NCBI GenBank assembly: GCA_030522415.1
Contig: CM060121.1
Coordinates: forward strand, 26,460,912 to 26,524,911
DNA from: Channallabes apus
Taxonomy: Eukaryota > Chordata > Actinopteri > Siluriformes > Clariidae
DNA length: 64,000 nt
Direction of reading: 5' to 3'
The notes beneath the pieces are model-generated. The model was not told the DNA's origin. It searched no databases and saw only the letters and a list, made by a program, of their open reading frames with translations. Shown here in pieces: positions 23,245-35,117 of this stretch. Position 1 is the first letter of the stretch; each line of letters opens with the position of its first letter. The translations under genes were made by a program, and so were the position numbers.

Positions 23245-25360
23245 ACTGGTGATTATTCAGGCTACGCTAGTGTTAGAATAAAATAATCTGCCCACTATAA
23301 AAATGAAAAAAAAGTGTGGTTCTGGAACAAAGATTAGGACGATTGTATCATACATGCAGACTATCTAACCATTAATCTACAAGGTGGACTGAGAGAGGTG
23401 TCGAGTGTGTCCTCGGGCTCTCTACTAAGCAAAGCCTCCGTGTGGTCGGCTTTGGATTCATGTAGTGAATGGGAACAGTTCCACTTGACCATGAAGATGG
23501 TCTGGTACTTGCTGGGCATCTGTTCGAAAGCTGATGTCACTCAAGAGTTCAGGACTGAAATTCCCACAAAGATTTTTGTGCCTGAGCCACGAGTAAAAGT
23601 GGACTAAAGTGGACTCCATATTGACTTAAACACTCATCCTGTTATACTGAACTTCCCAATAACATGCAGTATGACCTCAAATCCATCCCTGCTATCTGGT
23701 ATCACCCAAATGAGGATGGGTTTTCATCAGGGACCACCAGATGTCTGACTCGAATGTCAGTTAGATTTTTATTGCAATTCTGTATCATGATTTAATAAAT
23801 ATCCCATAATAAACCTTAACAAATTGGGCTACTCGCTGTTTAGAGATCACCACCTACAGGATTAGGGAGGAACTGCAACATTTTTCCACCTCAAACGAGA
23901 AAATATATAAATGAACATAAATGTAAAAATAAAAATTCGATTGCGGAGTCACCGTGGTAATTCATAAATTGTCACACAAGTGAATTGCGAAGCGTAACCG
24001 AATTGATTTTTCCCTCATCTCTAATGTGTTCCCTGTTGAGTCTCAAGGTTTCTTCCTTACTAAACTGATAGTTCTAATCGATAAATTTTTTTGCACTTTT
24101 CAAACTAATTTCCTTTTTTTTTTATTCTGTAAAGCTGCTTTGCGTCACTGACCCTAATAGTACAGTAAATGTTGACTGGGTAAATGTTAGTCGTGTAAAC
24201 ACTCGCACTTCTGAGCAAGACATTTTTTATTGCTTACAGTAAGTCTGATTGGTGAACTCAGTTTTATCCTTAGACTTTCATTAACTGGATTTTTGCACGT
24301 TTAAAATTAACAGTAAAGTTGGAATTTCCAATCAGAATGGTTTACTGATATTACTGCATGTCCTAAAAAAAATCCAGATTGTGTTCCAAACGGCTTGGAA
24401 GTTCCCTGCGACGCGTTCAGCCAGGTTAAGTGTGAATTCCGAACCACGGGGAGCGAAAATGCTTAGTTCAAAGGGAACAAGTGAACAATGGGCCTCCACT
24501 TCGCCGGAAAGTGGACGTGATAAAAACTTCCCATGAGTCATTGCGTCTCGCTGGAGCACGACAAAAAATGGAGCTAGATAAAGGATTTTGATATGTATAA
24601 TCATCATTATAGAGGACGAGATCATATTAATAGTACAGTACAGTTACAGTAGTATTATATAGACTAGTAATCTGTAATGTACAGGTGTGTATACACACTA
24701 CCGTTCAAAAGTTTTAGATCGCTTGCAAATGTCTTTGTTTTTGTTTAGTGATTTATTTTCTACATTCTATAACAATACTGGGCATTTCAAACCTATAAAA
24801 TAACACATATGGAATTAGGTAATTATATAAATTGTAATATTTTCTCTAGTAAAATAATGAAATAATTTAAAGAAGTGACGTCTGCACAGGTGATGTCGCG
24901 GGGTGTTTTGAATGGCGGAAATTTTGTCGAGGGAATTTCCCTGCGTAGGGAGTAGGGAGTAGGGAACACACTTTGTGGAAGTACACTGTGGAACGGAACG
25001 GAGCCCCGGTGTGGTGTTAGTGGTACTGTAGCTACTCTAGGATAAAGGCAGACTATTTGGCTTGTTCGGGACATTTACACACTCAGTGAATTGAGCTGAG
25101 GTGTTTGGTTGCCATGTCACACACACAATTAAAGCCAGTGCTGTTGTTCATTTCAGTACCCTTCCTGGAAAAACCCTCCATCCACGTTAAGGATTCCCTG
25201 CATTCATTGTCTACAGTAGGTATAGTATGAGGGACACCGACTGGGACTCGAACCCTTTCACTGAGACATCACTGCACAATCTAAACCAGTACTGTGTCTT
25301 CATTTGTTTAAATGACCTCAAATATACACCAGAGACATTGACACTGGATTAGCAGTCACG
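23245..25360. other. No gene recognised
   Basis: Short frames at 23398, 24332 (minus) and 24823 (minus) have no recognisable domain. Around 24700-24740, accgttcaaaagttttagat resembles the end of a Tc1-like family also seen at 47050. No host exon supported. Confidence 0.45.
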
Positions 25361-25366
25361 TGTCAG

Positions 25367-25367
<1 letters not shown>

Positions 25368-25431
<64 letters not shown>

Positions 25432-25684
25432 CACAGACATCCTTCTTTTGGTCATGTCATGCAACATGCGGGGTTGAAATATCTCCTGTAGCATCCTATT
25501 AAACACACTGATTGACAGGGATGCACACACACACACACACACACACACACGCGCGCGCATGCAGGCCTTTATGATCCCATGTCTCTGGTTCAGCGTATTA
25601 ATAGACATGCTGACTTTAGCCGGGGAGCTGTGTCCATGCCAAGCAGAGCTGAGGGCTTTCTTCACAAATACGCCTTTATTCCCT

Positions 25685-25724
<40 letters not shown>

Positions 25725-26001
25725 CACATGTTGTAACAGACAAGTGTGTGTATCATTAACGTTTGTAATCTATTTCAAGTTCGAAGTTGTCGGCAACTCT
25801 CTTTCTCTCTTTTTCACGTACACGCAACACACACACACACAGACACACACATACACACGTCTACAATGAGAAAGTGCTAGTGTGAATTTCCTCGTGCGAA
25901 GCTCAGGCTATTTTTCTGGATGTGCCTTTGTGGACTTCACTTCTGTGAGTCCAGCTGTTTGGCCTTTGGACTTCTAGATTCCTGTCTGGCATCCCTCGCT
26001 G

Positions 26002-26055
<54 letters not shown>

Positions 26056-26115
26056 ATTTTACACTCAGCTGTTTAAGTGTTATTTATAAAGCTTGAAAAG
26101 GAAGGCAATGACCGT

Positions 26116-26156
<41 letters not shown>

Positions 26157-26290
26157 CTCTTGGTGAGCAGCGGTTTTATTTAATTATTGTTAAATGCTCT
26201 GGGCAAAGCTAAATGTTGACCTTGGAATAGAATCAGGATTGGCATGTGTATGTGTGTGTGTGTGTGTGCATGTGTGTGTGTGTGTCATTG
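25368..26290. repeat. Cluster of TG and CA arrays in alternating orientation
   Basis: TG array at 25368-25430, CA at 25524-25550 running into CG to 25558, CA at 25686-25720, broken CA at 25826-25856, TG at 26003-26053, CA at 26117-26153, and broken TG at 26246-26285. The sequences between arrays show no sign of duplication. Frames through them give only low-complexity peptides. Confidence 0.95.
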
Positions 26291-26659
26291 CCTCATGCTG
26301 GACATTCATTCTCGAGGCTAACGCACCTTCTTCAGCATGCTCCTGGTCTCCATGGTAATCGAGATTAGAGGTACCCATGGCGATTTTTGCTAAGAAGCGT
26401 GCTGGTCGCCATGGTTACCTCAGACAGGAAGTTTGTCATCGTACCAGTAATTAGTTTGTTTAGAGAGGGTGTAAAGACGGACCGATGGGGTTTATTCGCC
26501 TGATTTGGGTTCAGCTCATACTCCAGTGGTTTTCTGTGCCAGATGGGCGTCTTGTAATTAATCAGCTTTTTCCTAGAAAGCTCAAAAACGAAACATCTAA
26601 ACATCTCGTGCACAGTACAGTATATAATTATTAAAGAAATTATTATGAGGGTGTACCTG

Positions 26660-27190
26660 CGTTTGTATCTCCGTAAAACCAAATTTGAACCGATACTTTA
26701 AGGAAGGTGAGGGTTTCTTAAAGAGAATCATAACAAGTACTGGTGACGAGCTTCATCACGACAAGAGTGTGGGACAGGAAACGTCCTCAATCGCAGACCA
26801 AAAGAAAAAGTCCAAAAGTCGACCATCAGCTGGAAAAAATAGCTTGATGCTTTCAAATCAGTTTTTTTGTGATTCTCAAGGGTCAGTATTGGAACATTGT
26901 CACGAGAAAGGTTCAACGATCAACAGTGTTCATTACAGCGAGACGCTTATCGAAGAGCTCAAGCCTAAAAGCAGATGACTGAGTTTTGAGAGCATTCCCC
27001 TTAAAACAGTCTCCTAAAAGCAGCCTTACGTGGACATGAAGGGGAAGACGGCAATGCATTCGTGAATCGCAGGTCAGGATAATTTTTTTTTTTTTATGAC
27101 GGAACGCAAAAGCTTGTTGACCGATGCAAAACGTGTATTGATAAGCAAAGGAGGTCATGTCTAAAAATTATATATTTGTCTTTTCTAAAA
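26660..27190 (+). pseudogene. Mariner-like transposase, central and C-terminal parts retained
   Basis: A 97-codon frame from 26685 reads FLKRIITSTGDELHHD, QKKKSKSRPSAGKN, FFCDSQGSVLEHCHEKGS and INSVHYSETLIEELKPKSR. This is the order seen in mariner transposases around the first and second catalytic aspartates. After a stop, KAALRGHEG (27015) and KLVDRCKTCIDKQ (27110) continue the C-terminal part in other frames. The block that should carry the second and third aspartates (HDNARPH, SPDLAPSD) is deleted. Best-preserved mariner in the window, but dead. Confidence 0.8.
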
Positions 27191-27194
27191 GTTG

Positions 27195-27572
27195 ATTAAG
27201 GCGGTGTAGTGGTTAGCACTGTTGCCTTGCACCTCCAGGGTCTGGGTTCGATTCCCCGGCCAGGCTCGATTCCCGTCTCTATGTGCATGGAGTTTGCATG
27301 TTCTCCCTGTGCTTGGTGGGTTTCCTCCGGGTACTCCGGTTTCCTCCCACAGTCCAAAGATATGCAGGTTAGGCTAATTGGCGTTCCTAAATTGCCCGTA
27401 GTGTGTGATTGGGTGTGTGAGTGTGTGTATGTGTCTGTGCCCTGCGATGGATTGGCACCCTGTCCAGGGTGTACCCCGCCTAGTGCCCGAAGTCTCCTGG
27501 GATAGGCTCCAGGTCCCCCGCGACCCTGAACACAGGATTAAGCGGTATAGAAAATGAATGAATGAATGAATA
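27195..27572 (+). mobile_element. tRNA-derived SINE, fullest copy
   Basis: A-box-like tagtggttagcactgttg and B box gggttcgattcc (27244) are followed by the conserved fish SINE body (ggagtttgcatgttctcc, ggtttcctcccacagtccaa) and a LINE-like 3' end (gggataggctccaggtcccc, ggattaagcggtata). It closes with a (GAAT)n tail at 27550-27570. Related copies are at 28365, 33085, 10895, 8175 and 45345. Confidence 0.88.
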
Positions 27573-27574
27573 AA

Positions 27575-28360
27575 AGTTTATTAAAATACTCTACAGCCAG
27601 GGGAGTGCAGATCATTTTTGACTCACCCTCGTACTACTGTATATGTACAATCCTTAAAAAAAAAAAAAGAAGGAAGAATTAGTCTTGGGTTTGTCTCGAA
27701 AACACGCCTTGTCCGTGTATGTTTATGTAGGTACATGTTCGAGTCAAACTGGGACTAACCGTTCCCTTGCGAGATACACCATTTAAACAACACACCGTTC
27801 GGAGGAAACTTCCCCGCTTGATTGTTTTGAGGAAAACTCTACGTCCGTATCTGTATTTTGATTTCAACATGAAGTGGGTGTGAGATAAACAAGAAGGGTT
27901 ATTATTAATATTTATGATTATTATTAAACATGAACTCTACCACTATGCCGCCAGAAAAACTACAAAACACTGGGAAATCCCCGGAGGTCCTGTTAATACA
28001 GAGGGAGTGTTCTCGCAATGTGTGTGTATTTTGCCTCTGACAGTTTCTCAACCTTAGCTACATCATTCCAGTTCATGACTAGTTATATTAGTAACACTTG
28101 TTCTGCCGTTATTCATCCTGGAAATACGATACGAATTTATCACGATACTTGGATTCGCATTGCGATTCTATACGTACCACAATATAATACATAAATAACT
28201 GATTTTTTTCATTACAATTCTAAACAAACTTAACAAATAAGTTGCCCCTACCACACACTGTAGGACACCCATGCTTTATTCCAGTGTGTGAGTTTACAGA
28301 GCACCACCTATAGGATTAGGGCGGAACTGCAACATTTTACCACCTCATTGTTTATATATA
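27575..28360. other. No gene recognised
   Basis: An A-run at 27655-27668 and a scrap near 27735 (gttcgagtcaaactgggact) resembling the mariner terminus at 41765. No exon seen. Confidence 0.45.
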
Positions 28361-28364
28361 TCTA

Positions 28365-28665
28365 TACCGCTTAATCCTGTATTCAGGGTCGCGGGTGGCC
28401 TGAAGTCTATCCCAGTGCGCGAGGCGGGGTACACCTTGGACAGGGTGCCAATCCATTGCAGGGCGCACACACTCATTCACACACACTACGGGCAATTTGC
28501 GAACCCCAATTTTACGCCTTATGTCTTTGGACTATGGGAGGAAACCTGAGAACCCAGACGGAACCCACAAAACATGGAGAGAACATGGAGCAAATTCCAT
28601 GCACACAGAGGCGGGAATCGAACCCAGACCCTGTTTTAACCACTAAGCCACCGTGCTGCCCCTCG
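28365..28665 (-). mobile_element. tRNA-derived SINE, minus-strand copy
   Basis: Inverse of the element at 27195: it opens with taccgcttaatcctgtattc, passes through gggaggaaacctgagaaccc and ends with gggaatcgaacccagaccct, which holds the inverse of the B box, then ccactaagccaccgtgctgc. Moderately diverged from the plus-strand copy. Confidence 0.85.
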
Positions 28666-28694
28666 TCAAATGCGAAAATACATAATGACGTGAT

Positions 28695-28695
<1 letters not shown>

Positions 28696-28737
<42 letters not shown>
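28696..28737. repeat. AT microsatellite
   Basis: Twenty-one uninterrupted AT/TA units. Confidence 0.95.
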
Positions 28738-28739
<2 letters not shown>

Positions 28740-28742
<3 letters not shown>

Positions 28743-29848
28743 AATGGTAACTTACTGGCTGACGAGGCAGAACGCAAGCACGTATACTCAGTGTTTTGTT
28801 TGTATTGTTATGAACAATCCGATAACTAGAGTCATAGTCCATCTCTGGGGTCATAACCCAAGCTGCAAAAACAAACACGGATAATCCATACTCAACAAAA
28901 AACAACAACACAAGTGAGGATAAACACACGGAACTAAAATTAATGTCGGTTAAGGGCGCATCCCTCGATGCACCCTGCATCATCACCAGCGCAGACGTCA
29001 CTTCCTACATGCGTTACCATAGTAACATAGGCCCCTCGGACACCTGCCGCTGCTGCCGTGGCAAATTTCGCACCGCCGATGTTAAATATTGAATATTTAT
29101 AAAAACTAAAACTGATACCATTATGAAACTTGTAAATGATGAATGGTTCAAGATGTGCAGAGATTTATTAATTAATACATTTTTCACAGATTACAAGCTT
29201 ATATTATAATATAATAAGGGAATTTTGGATCCAATTAAATGTAAATAAAATGAGTAGCGTCCTATTAATATGATGTCGACTTCGATAACAATGATAATAA
29301 ATACATAAGTTCTTTTTCAAGCTTTTGCAAGAAGCAGTGTCTGATTCTTTTCATTTTTCATTCTATTTTTCCCCCGGTGAAACGAAGAACCCGTTGAACT
29401 GAGCAGTTTCGCTCCCTGCGGTTTGGAATCGCACTTAACACGGCTGTTGAGGGCACTTCAGGTCAATCGGAACGCAGAACGCACCTCTTCTTCTTCTTCT
29501 TCTTCTTCTTCTTCTTTAGAAAACGTGGGGTCTTTTGGTGCAGTACTGCCTCCTACTGGCCTGGAACAGAAGATTGACAGGAAGGAAGATTATTGCCTGA
29601 TTATTGATAAGGGGAGCACTTGTACCCGGGAAGCCTAGTGTGAAAGTAGACTAAAGGAATGAGAGATAAAAGGGAAAAGATGCAACGAAAAGCTTCAGTA
29701 TCTGCTGATATACTGTACTGTAGCACCAGCTTCATCCATTAGCATAATGGTGGAGGACTCTACGGTTCATCTTACAATGATGTCAGTGTGTCTAAGTGGT
29801 CAAAGATTGGCCACCTGGAGGCGCATTTTCATTCAAATACTGTACATC
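28740..29848. other. No gene recognised
   Basis: Contains a (TTC)n run at 29485-29517 that gives a poly-serine frame of no further interest. No splice-bounded exon found. Confidence 0.5.
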
Positions 29849-29849
29849 C

Positions 29850-29995
29850 ATCGGCCACTTTATTAGGTACACCTTGCTAATACTGCGCGTAGATTCATCA
29901 AGGGTGCTGGAAACATTCCTTAGAGATTCTGGTCCATATTGACATGACGGCATCACGCATCTGCCGTTCCACCATGTCTCAAAGGTCAGTTTGAG
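29850..29995 (-). mobile_element. DNA transposon terminal remnant
   Basis: cggccactttattaggtaca then ggtgctggaaacattcctta and ccatattgacatgacggcat match a repeat I recognise as common in fish, with the terminus actttattaggtacacc. Only about 145 bases remain. The related terminus is seen at 3119. Confidence 0.5.
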
Positions 29996-30398
29996 GTCGT
30001 GTGTTAAAAAAAAAAAAAAAGGCAGTTTTTGTTGTCAAAGCCACTTAAATCACCTGTTCCTTCCTCATTCTAATGCTCAGTTTGATCTTTAGTACATTTT
30101 TTTGGTCCCGTCTACACGTCTACACGTCACGTGATTGGCTGATGAGAGATTTCAGATTTTCAGATCCATCTCGGTTTCGGTTTAGATGTAGCTTCTACCC
30201 GATCGCTGGTGAGACAGAATCGTTTTATGTCTCTGCTCATGTCAGGAAAAAAAACTACACGTGTACACGTGACCAAAACAAAAGAAGGCAGCTTTCACCA
30301 TAGCGGAGAGGAGGGATTCGTTACAGGAAACGTGTGTGTGTGTGTGTGTGAATGCCGTGATCAAGACTTTACTGTGTTATGTGTTTCCCCTTTTCTGA

Positions 30399-30435
<37 letters not shown>

Positions 30436-30620
30436 TTTTCTTTTGCTGCTTCTCATTTTGCAGAGGCAGGGCAAAAGGGAAAAGTTTTTTTTTTTTTTTT
30501 TTCCCCATGAAGGAGAAAAACACATTGATTTATCAGACAGAGAAAACAAGTGTCCCAGTATCGATTGTCCTGTCCGTCTGCCTTTTCCATGTTTCCTCGT
30601 GTGCCAGAGAAGCGAGAGAG
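29996..30620. other. No gene; TG arrays and homopolymer runs
   Basis: TG arrays lie at 30331-30350 and 30400-30433, and a 19-base T-run at 30485-30503. Long frames here run through these simple tracts. Confidence 0.55.
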
Positions 30621-30629
30621 GAAGAACGA

Positions 30630-31640
30630 AGACGAGGATCTCTCTCTCTCTCAGTTTCTCTTCTCACTGCGCCTCTCCCAGTTCAGTTAATTGCAGTTTG
30701 GTTTAATCAAAGACGTGACAGTCTGTCTCTCTTTCTGTCTGTCCTTGTCTCTCACTCCCTGTTTTCAATGTCTTTTTGCCTCTTTCATTCCTCATTTGTC
30801 TCTAATTCCCTCTCTCCCTTGTTTTTTCTGTCTGTGTCCCTCTCAGCTATTCATCCCCCACACTTTCACCTTCTCTCTCTCTCTCTCTCTCTCCATCTCG
30901 GTCTCTCTTTCTCTCTCTTTCTCCATTCCTCTCCTTTACTGTATTTTGTCTCTTTCTCTTTTCCCTGTCATCTTTCTGTCTCTCTTCAGGCTGTATTTCT
31001 CTCTCTCTTTCTGCTGTTCTTTCTCTCTTTGTCCCTTTCTCTTATTCTTCTGTCTCATGCTGTCACATTCTCTTTCCCTCCCTCTCTTTTATTGTTTTCT
31101 GTCTCTCTCCATCTTTATTTCTATCTATCTACAGTACGTGTTGCCTCCTCCCACCATCTTTCACTTTGTCCCGTCTCCCTCCGATAATTCGCTATCTGGT
31201 GTTTTCTCTCTCTCTCTGTCTTTCTCTTCCTTGTTTTTTCTGTCTGTGTCCCTCTCAGCTATTCATCTCTCACACTCTCACACACATACACTCTCTCTCT
31301 CTCTCTCTCTCTCTCCTTTACTGTTCTTTGTCTCTTTCTCTGTTTCTCCGTCTTTCTCCATTTTTCTTTTTCTTTTTTTTGGTCTCCCTCGATCTCAGAC
31401 TCTCAGTCCTTCTCTCCCTTCAGCTTTCTTTCTGTCTCTGTCTGCTGTTTCTCTCTTTCTGCTTTCTCTTTTGTTCTCTCTCTCTCTCTCTCTCTCTCTC
31501 TCCTTTTCTTCCGTCTCATGCCGTCACATTCTCTTTTCCTTCTTCCCTACCTCTCTTTTATTGTTCTGTCTCTTTTACAGGTTTTCTGTCTCTCCCTGAT
31601 AATTCTCTCTCTCTCTCTCTCTCTCTCTCAGGGTCACTAA
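30630..31640. repeat. One-kilobase polypyrimidine tract
   Basis: The plus strand is very strongly C+T from about 30630 to 31640, built from tctctctttctctt-like words with repeated phrases such as ttttttctgtctgtgtccct (30822 and 31236) and tgttctttctctctttg. Open frames of 302 and 261 codons exist only because pyrimidine-only codons cannot be stops. They encode S/L/F/P-rich low-complexity peptides and are not genes. Confidence 0.9.
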
Positions 31641-31670
31641 ACATTAAGCCTAAAACTTTATCTATAATGA

Positions 31671-31672
<2 letters not shown>

Positions 31673-31729
<57 letters not shown>

Positions 31730-31847
31730 TTTGTTGCCTACAGGGACCTTCATATATTTACTGCTCATAAATATGGTTTGATTTGTGTACTGTATGAGTG
31801 TGAGAGAGACAGAGAAAGAGATAACAACGTCTGTCTGTCAGTCTGTG

Positions 31848-31878
<31 letters not shown>

Positions 31879-31965
31879 GTGTATTAGTTCAGAGAGCCAG
31901 TGGTTGGGGACGGGGATACTGTGCATGTGTGTGTTAGAAAATGGTTTGTGGTTTAAAGTCTGTCT

Positions 31966-32014
<49 letters not shown>

Positions 32015-32167
32015 TCCCCCCCCTCAGGTTTGTCCTCAGACATACAGTACATCGCTCTCACTTCCGCTCACATCTTACACTTCTGTTCCGGTTGTCACAT
32101 GAGCTCTTGTCTTTGTACAACTTAACACACACACACACACACAGATGCACGGATCACTCTCGGCCCA

Positions 32168-32200
<33 letters not shown>
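31673..32200. repeat. Microsatellite cluster (TG, GTCT, TG, CA, CT)
   Basis: GT array 31673-31728, GTCT array about 31830-31880, GT array 31970-32010, CA array 32127-32143, and a CT array at 32168-32190 running into CA to 32200. A TACTGTA interrupts CA-type sequence at 32209. Confidence 0.92.
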
Positions 32201-32201
<1 letters not shown>

Positions 32202-32589
32202 TCACACATACTGTACACACAGTCTCATTCTCGATTACATAAGTCTGGCCTTTAGTCCTAATCCTAGCATCAGTGAGGTCATGATCGAAGTGTGTAAGTG
32301 TGTCCTCACTCCGCTTTGTCAACTGTCACCATCGGCCACAAAAGCACAAACAGAAGCTTCAGTTACCACAGCGATTTCTCTTTAACGGTTGTGTATGCAA
32401 ATCACCGTCATCCTGTTATTCACAAAAATCCCGAATCCAGATGTTTCTGGAAGCAGAACAAAGGAACGGTCTAAAAGACTTTACTCCGATAGATATTTGC
32501 ACTAACGGACTTTTTGTTTGTTTGTTTTGTTTTGAGCATTATACAGTGTGATTTACGTTATAATTAATCTCAATGCAAAAATGATCCGC

Positions 32590-32900
32590 TGTAACTCCGG
32601 CTGTATTTTTAAGTAACATTCAGAAAAATTTTTCAGTCCTTGCTTTTTGATACACCTCGTCCATATGGTCGACAAGCCTTCGTATTCCATCGTTAAAAAA
32701 TGTTAAAGACAGAGCTGCGAGAGCCACGAAGGGAATCCTCGTCCTTGTAGCGCTGCTTTCAGGGGACCAAACAGGTCAAAGTGCGATGGAGCCAGATCAG
32801 GACACCTCAAAGCGAACCTTCCTGATTGCCGCGACCTTCCTTGACCTTCACTGTCCATTTATACACACTTCTTGGCGACAAAATGCTCTCTCCATACTAC
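32590..32900 (-). pseudogene. Mariner-like transposase C-terminal remnant
   Basis: On the minus strand, 32780 downward encodes PDLAPSHFDLFGPLKAALQG. This is the mariner third-aspartate block (SPDLAPSDYHLF consensus) with the D replaced by H. It is followed by a stop and then broken frames holding a GLSTIWTRCIKKQG-like C-terminus. Inactive. Confidence 0.7.
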
Positions 32901-32964
32901 ACATGAAGTCTCCGATAAATAACGGGACCAGGTACACCGTCCGTTCCGTTCTCAGATGTTTTCT

Positions 32965-33056
32965 CTGCGGCTCGTAGTGACACCCGGGAATCAAACCAGC
33001 GATCTCCGGATGATAGGGCCAGCACTTTAACACTGTGCCACTCGGAGGCCCATACA
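32965..33056 (-). mobile_element. Head fragment of the second SINE family
   Basis: Inverse reads gggcctccgagtggcacagt and then gatcgctggtttgattcccg, an A-box and B-box pair. It is homologous to the head of 6545-6960 and 44820-45133. Confidence 0.65.
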
Positions 33057-33079
33057 TTTATTTTCAATGTTAAACACAA

Positions 33080-33238
33080 GTAGGTTAGCACTGTCGCCTT
33101 GCACCTCCAGGGTCTAGGTTCGATTCCCATCTCTGTGTGCATGTTCTTCTTGTGCTTGGTGGGTTTACTCGAGGTACTCCAAAGACATGCAGATATGGCT
33201 AATTGTGTGAATGAGTGTGTGAGTGAGTGTATGTGTGT

Positions 33239-33276
<38 letters not shown>

Positions 33277-33385
33277 CCTGCGGTGGATTGTAACACGCTT
33301 TGTGCCCTAAGTCTCCTGGGATAGGCTCCAGGCCCCCTGCGACCCTGATTACAAGATTAAGCGGTATAGATGATGAGTGAGTGTT
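33080..33385 (+). mobile_element. tRNA-derived SINE with expanded TG tract
   Basis: taggttagcactgtcgcctt, B box aggttcgattccc (33116), internal deletion of the cytosine-rich body, a TG expansion at 33234-33274, then gggataggctccaggccccc and ggattaagcggtata-like end. Same family as 27195. Confidence 0.82.
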
Positions 33386-33957
33386 AAACATAGCTACAGT
33401 AGGATTTATTCCGACTCTCCATTTGTATGATGCATTTTCACCAAGCGTTAAAGTGATCTCCATTCATTTTCACAATGAATACTGTACTCGACAATGAATA
33501 GACTCGACCTGACTTGTGTTGTATTTAAAGTGCCGGAAGGTGTTAAGACATCATGTGACAAGAACTTTTTATATATATACAGTGGTGTGAAAAACTATTT
33601 GCCCCCTTCCTGATTTCTTATTCTTTTGCATGTTTGTCACACTTAAATGTTTCTGCTCATCAAAAACCGTTAACTATTAGTCAAAGATAACATAATTGAA
33701 CACAAAATGCAGTTTTTAAATGAAGGTTTACGTTATTAAGGGAGAAAAAAACCTCCAAATCTACATGGCCCTGTGTGAAAAAGTGATTGCCCCCCTTGTT
33801 AAAAATAACTTAACTGTGGTTTATCACACCTGAGTTCAATTTCTGTACTCACCCCCAGGCCTGATTACTGCCACACCTGTTTCAATCAAGAAATCACTTA
33901 AATAGGAGCTACCCGACACAGAGAAGTAGACCAAAAGCACCTCAAAAGCTAGACATC

Positions 33958-34031
33958 ATGCCAAGATCCAAAGAAATTCAGGAACAAATGAGAACAAAAG
34001 TAATTGAGATCTATCAGTCTGGTAAAGGTTA
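33958..34031 (+). pseudogene. Tc1 transposase, first 24-25 codons only
   Basis: Begins MPRSKEIQEQ and stays identical to the transposase at 62889 through SGKGY. It then breaks off abruptly into LINE sequence with no target-site duplication, as expected for a repair join and not a LINE insertion. Confidence 0.9.
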
Positions 34032-35117
34032 CCATAATCCGTAAGCATGGTATTAGTTTTCATTGTTATGCTGACGACACACAGTTATATGTCTCAGCAA
34101 AACCTGATGAGAAAAACCAGCTAACTAAAGTTGAGCAATGTGTGCAGGACATAAGAAATTGGATGCTAATTAACTTCCTTCTGCTTAATCCGGATAAGAC
34201 AGAAGTTCTAGTCATAGGACAGCATACAGCTACACTAGAAGTAAAATCTTAGATCACACCGTAACTTTAGATGGCCTTTCTGTTCCATCAAGTGCAACAG
34301 TAAAAGACCTCGGCGTGATTATAGATTCCAGTCTTTCATTTGAAGCTCATGTAGATAATATCACCAGGATAGCATTCTTTCACCTCAGAAATACTGCCAA
34401 GATAAGAAATATATTGTCGCTAAACAATGCAGAAAAACTAGTTCATGCTTTTATCACCTCTAGGTTGGACTACTATAATGCCGTACTGTCTGGTTGTTCA
34501 GTTAGGTGCATAAACAAGCTTCAGCTATTCCAGAATGCAGCAGCGAGAGTCCTCACTAGAACCAGAAGATATGAGCACATCACCTAATATCTTCACTGCA
34601 TTGGCTCCCTGTGAAATTTCGCATTGATTTTAAAATACTACTCTTGACAGATAAACATTAAATGGTCTCGCGCCGCAGTATCTGAGCGAACTGCTAGTGT
34701 CTTACGATCCGCCACGCCTACTTCGATCAAAGGATGCAGGCTGCTTGTCAGTACTGCGTATTATGAACACTACAGCTGGGGGCAGAGCTTTTTCTTACAA
34801 AGCCCCAAAATTTATGGTATAGTCTTCCAAATAGTGTTCGGGACTCAGACACAGTCTCAGTGTTTAAGTCTAGGCTAAAAACCTACTTATTTAGCCAAGC
34901 ATTTTTATAAACAGATTTGCCATAAGGTAAAGGAACAGATCTGGGGGACTCATGGACGTAGAGTATTATGGTGAACTGGTATGTTTAGATGCTGTCTTCC
35001 TCACTCTCATTTGATCACTCAGGTTTGTTGACGGTGAGGTGATTGTTTGCTTTACATCTCAGGGAGCCCTCATGTTTGTGTTTCCTTCTGGCTCTCCCTT
35101 TTAGTTATGCTGTCATA
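34032..35117 (+). pseudogene. Non-LTR retrotransposon fragment (RT catalytic core to 3' region)
   Basis: Opens with HGISFHCYADDTQLYVS, where YADD is the reverse transcriptase catalytic box. It continues with NPDKTEVLVIG (34190) and, after a frameshift near 34250, with VKDLGVIIDSSLSF and SRLDYYNAVLSG. A second frameshift lies near 34587. The last 289 bases (34829-35117) match 63269-63557 in inverse orientation with only two differences by my count. This is the same LINE family as 61082-63557. Not functional. Confidence 0.85.

Noticed and set aside
24332..25074. Minus-strand frames of 97 and 83 codons as exons
   Set aside because: No recognisable domain, and no acceptor and donor pair that would make them exons.
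30402..31729. Long open frames of 261, 302 and 187 codons
   Set aside because: They run through a pyrimidine tract where TAA, TAG and TGA cannot form; the peptides are S/L/F-rich low complexity with no domain.
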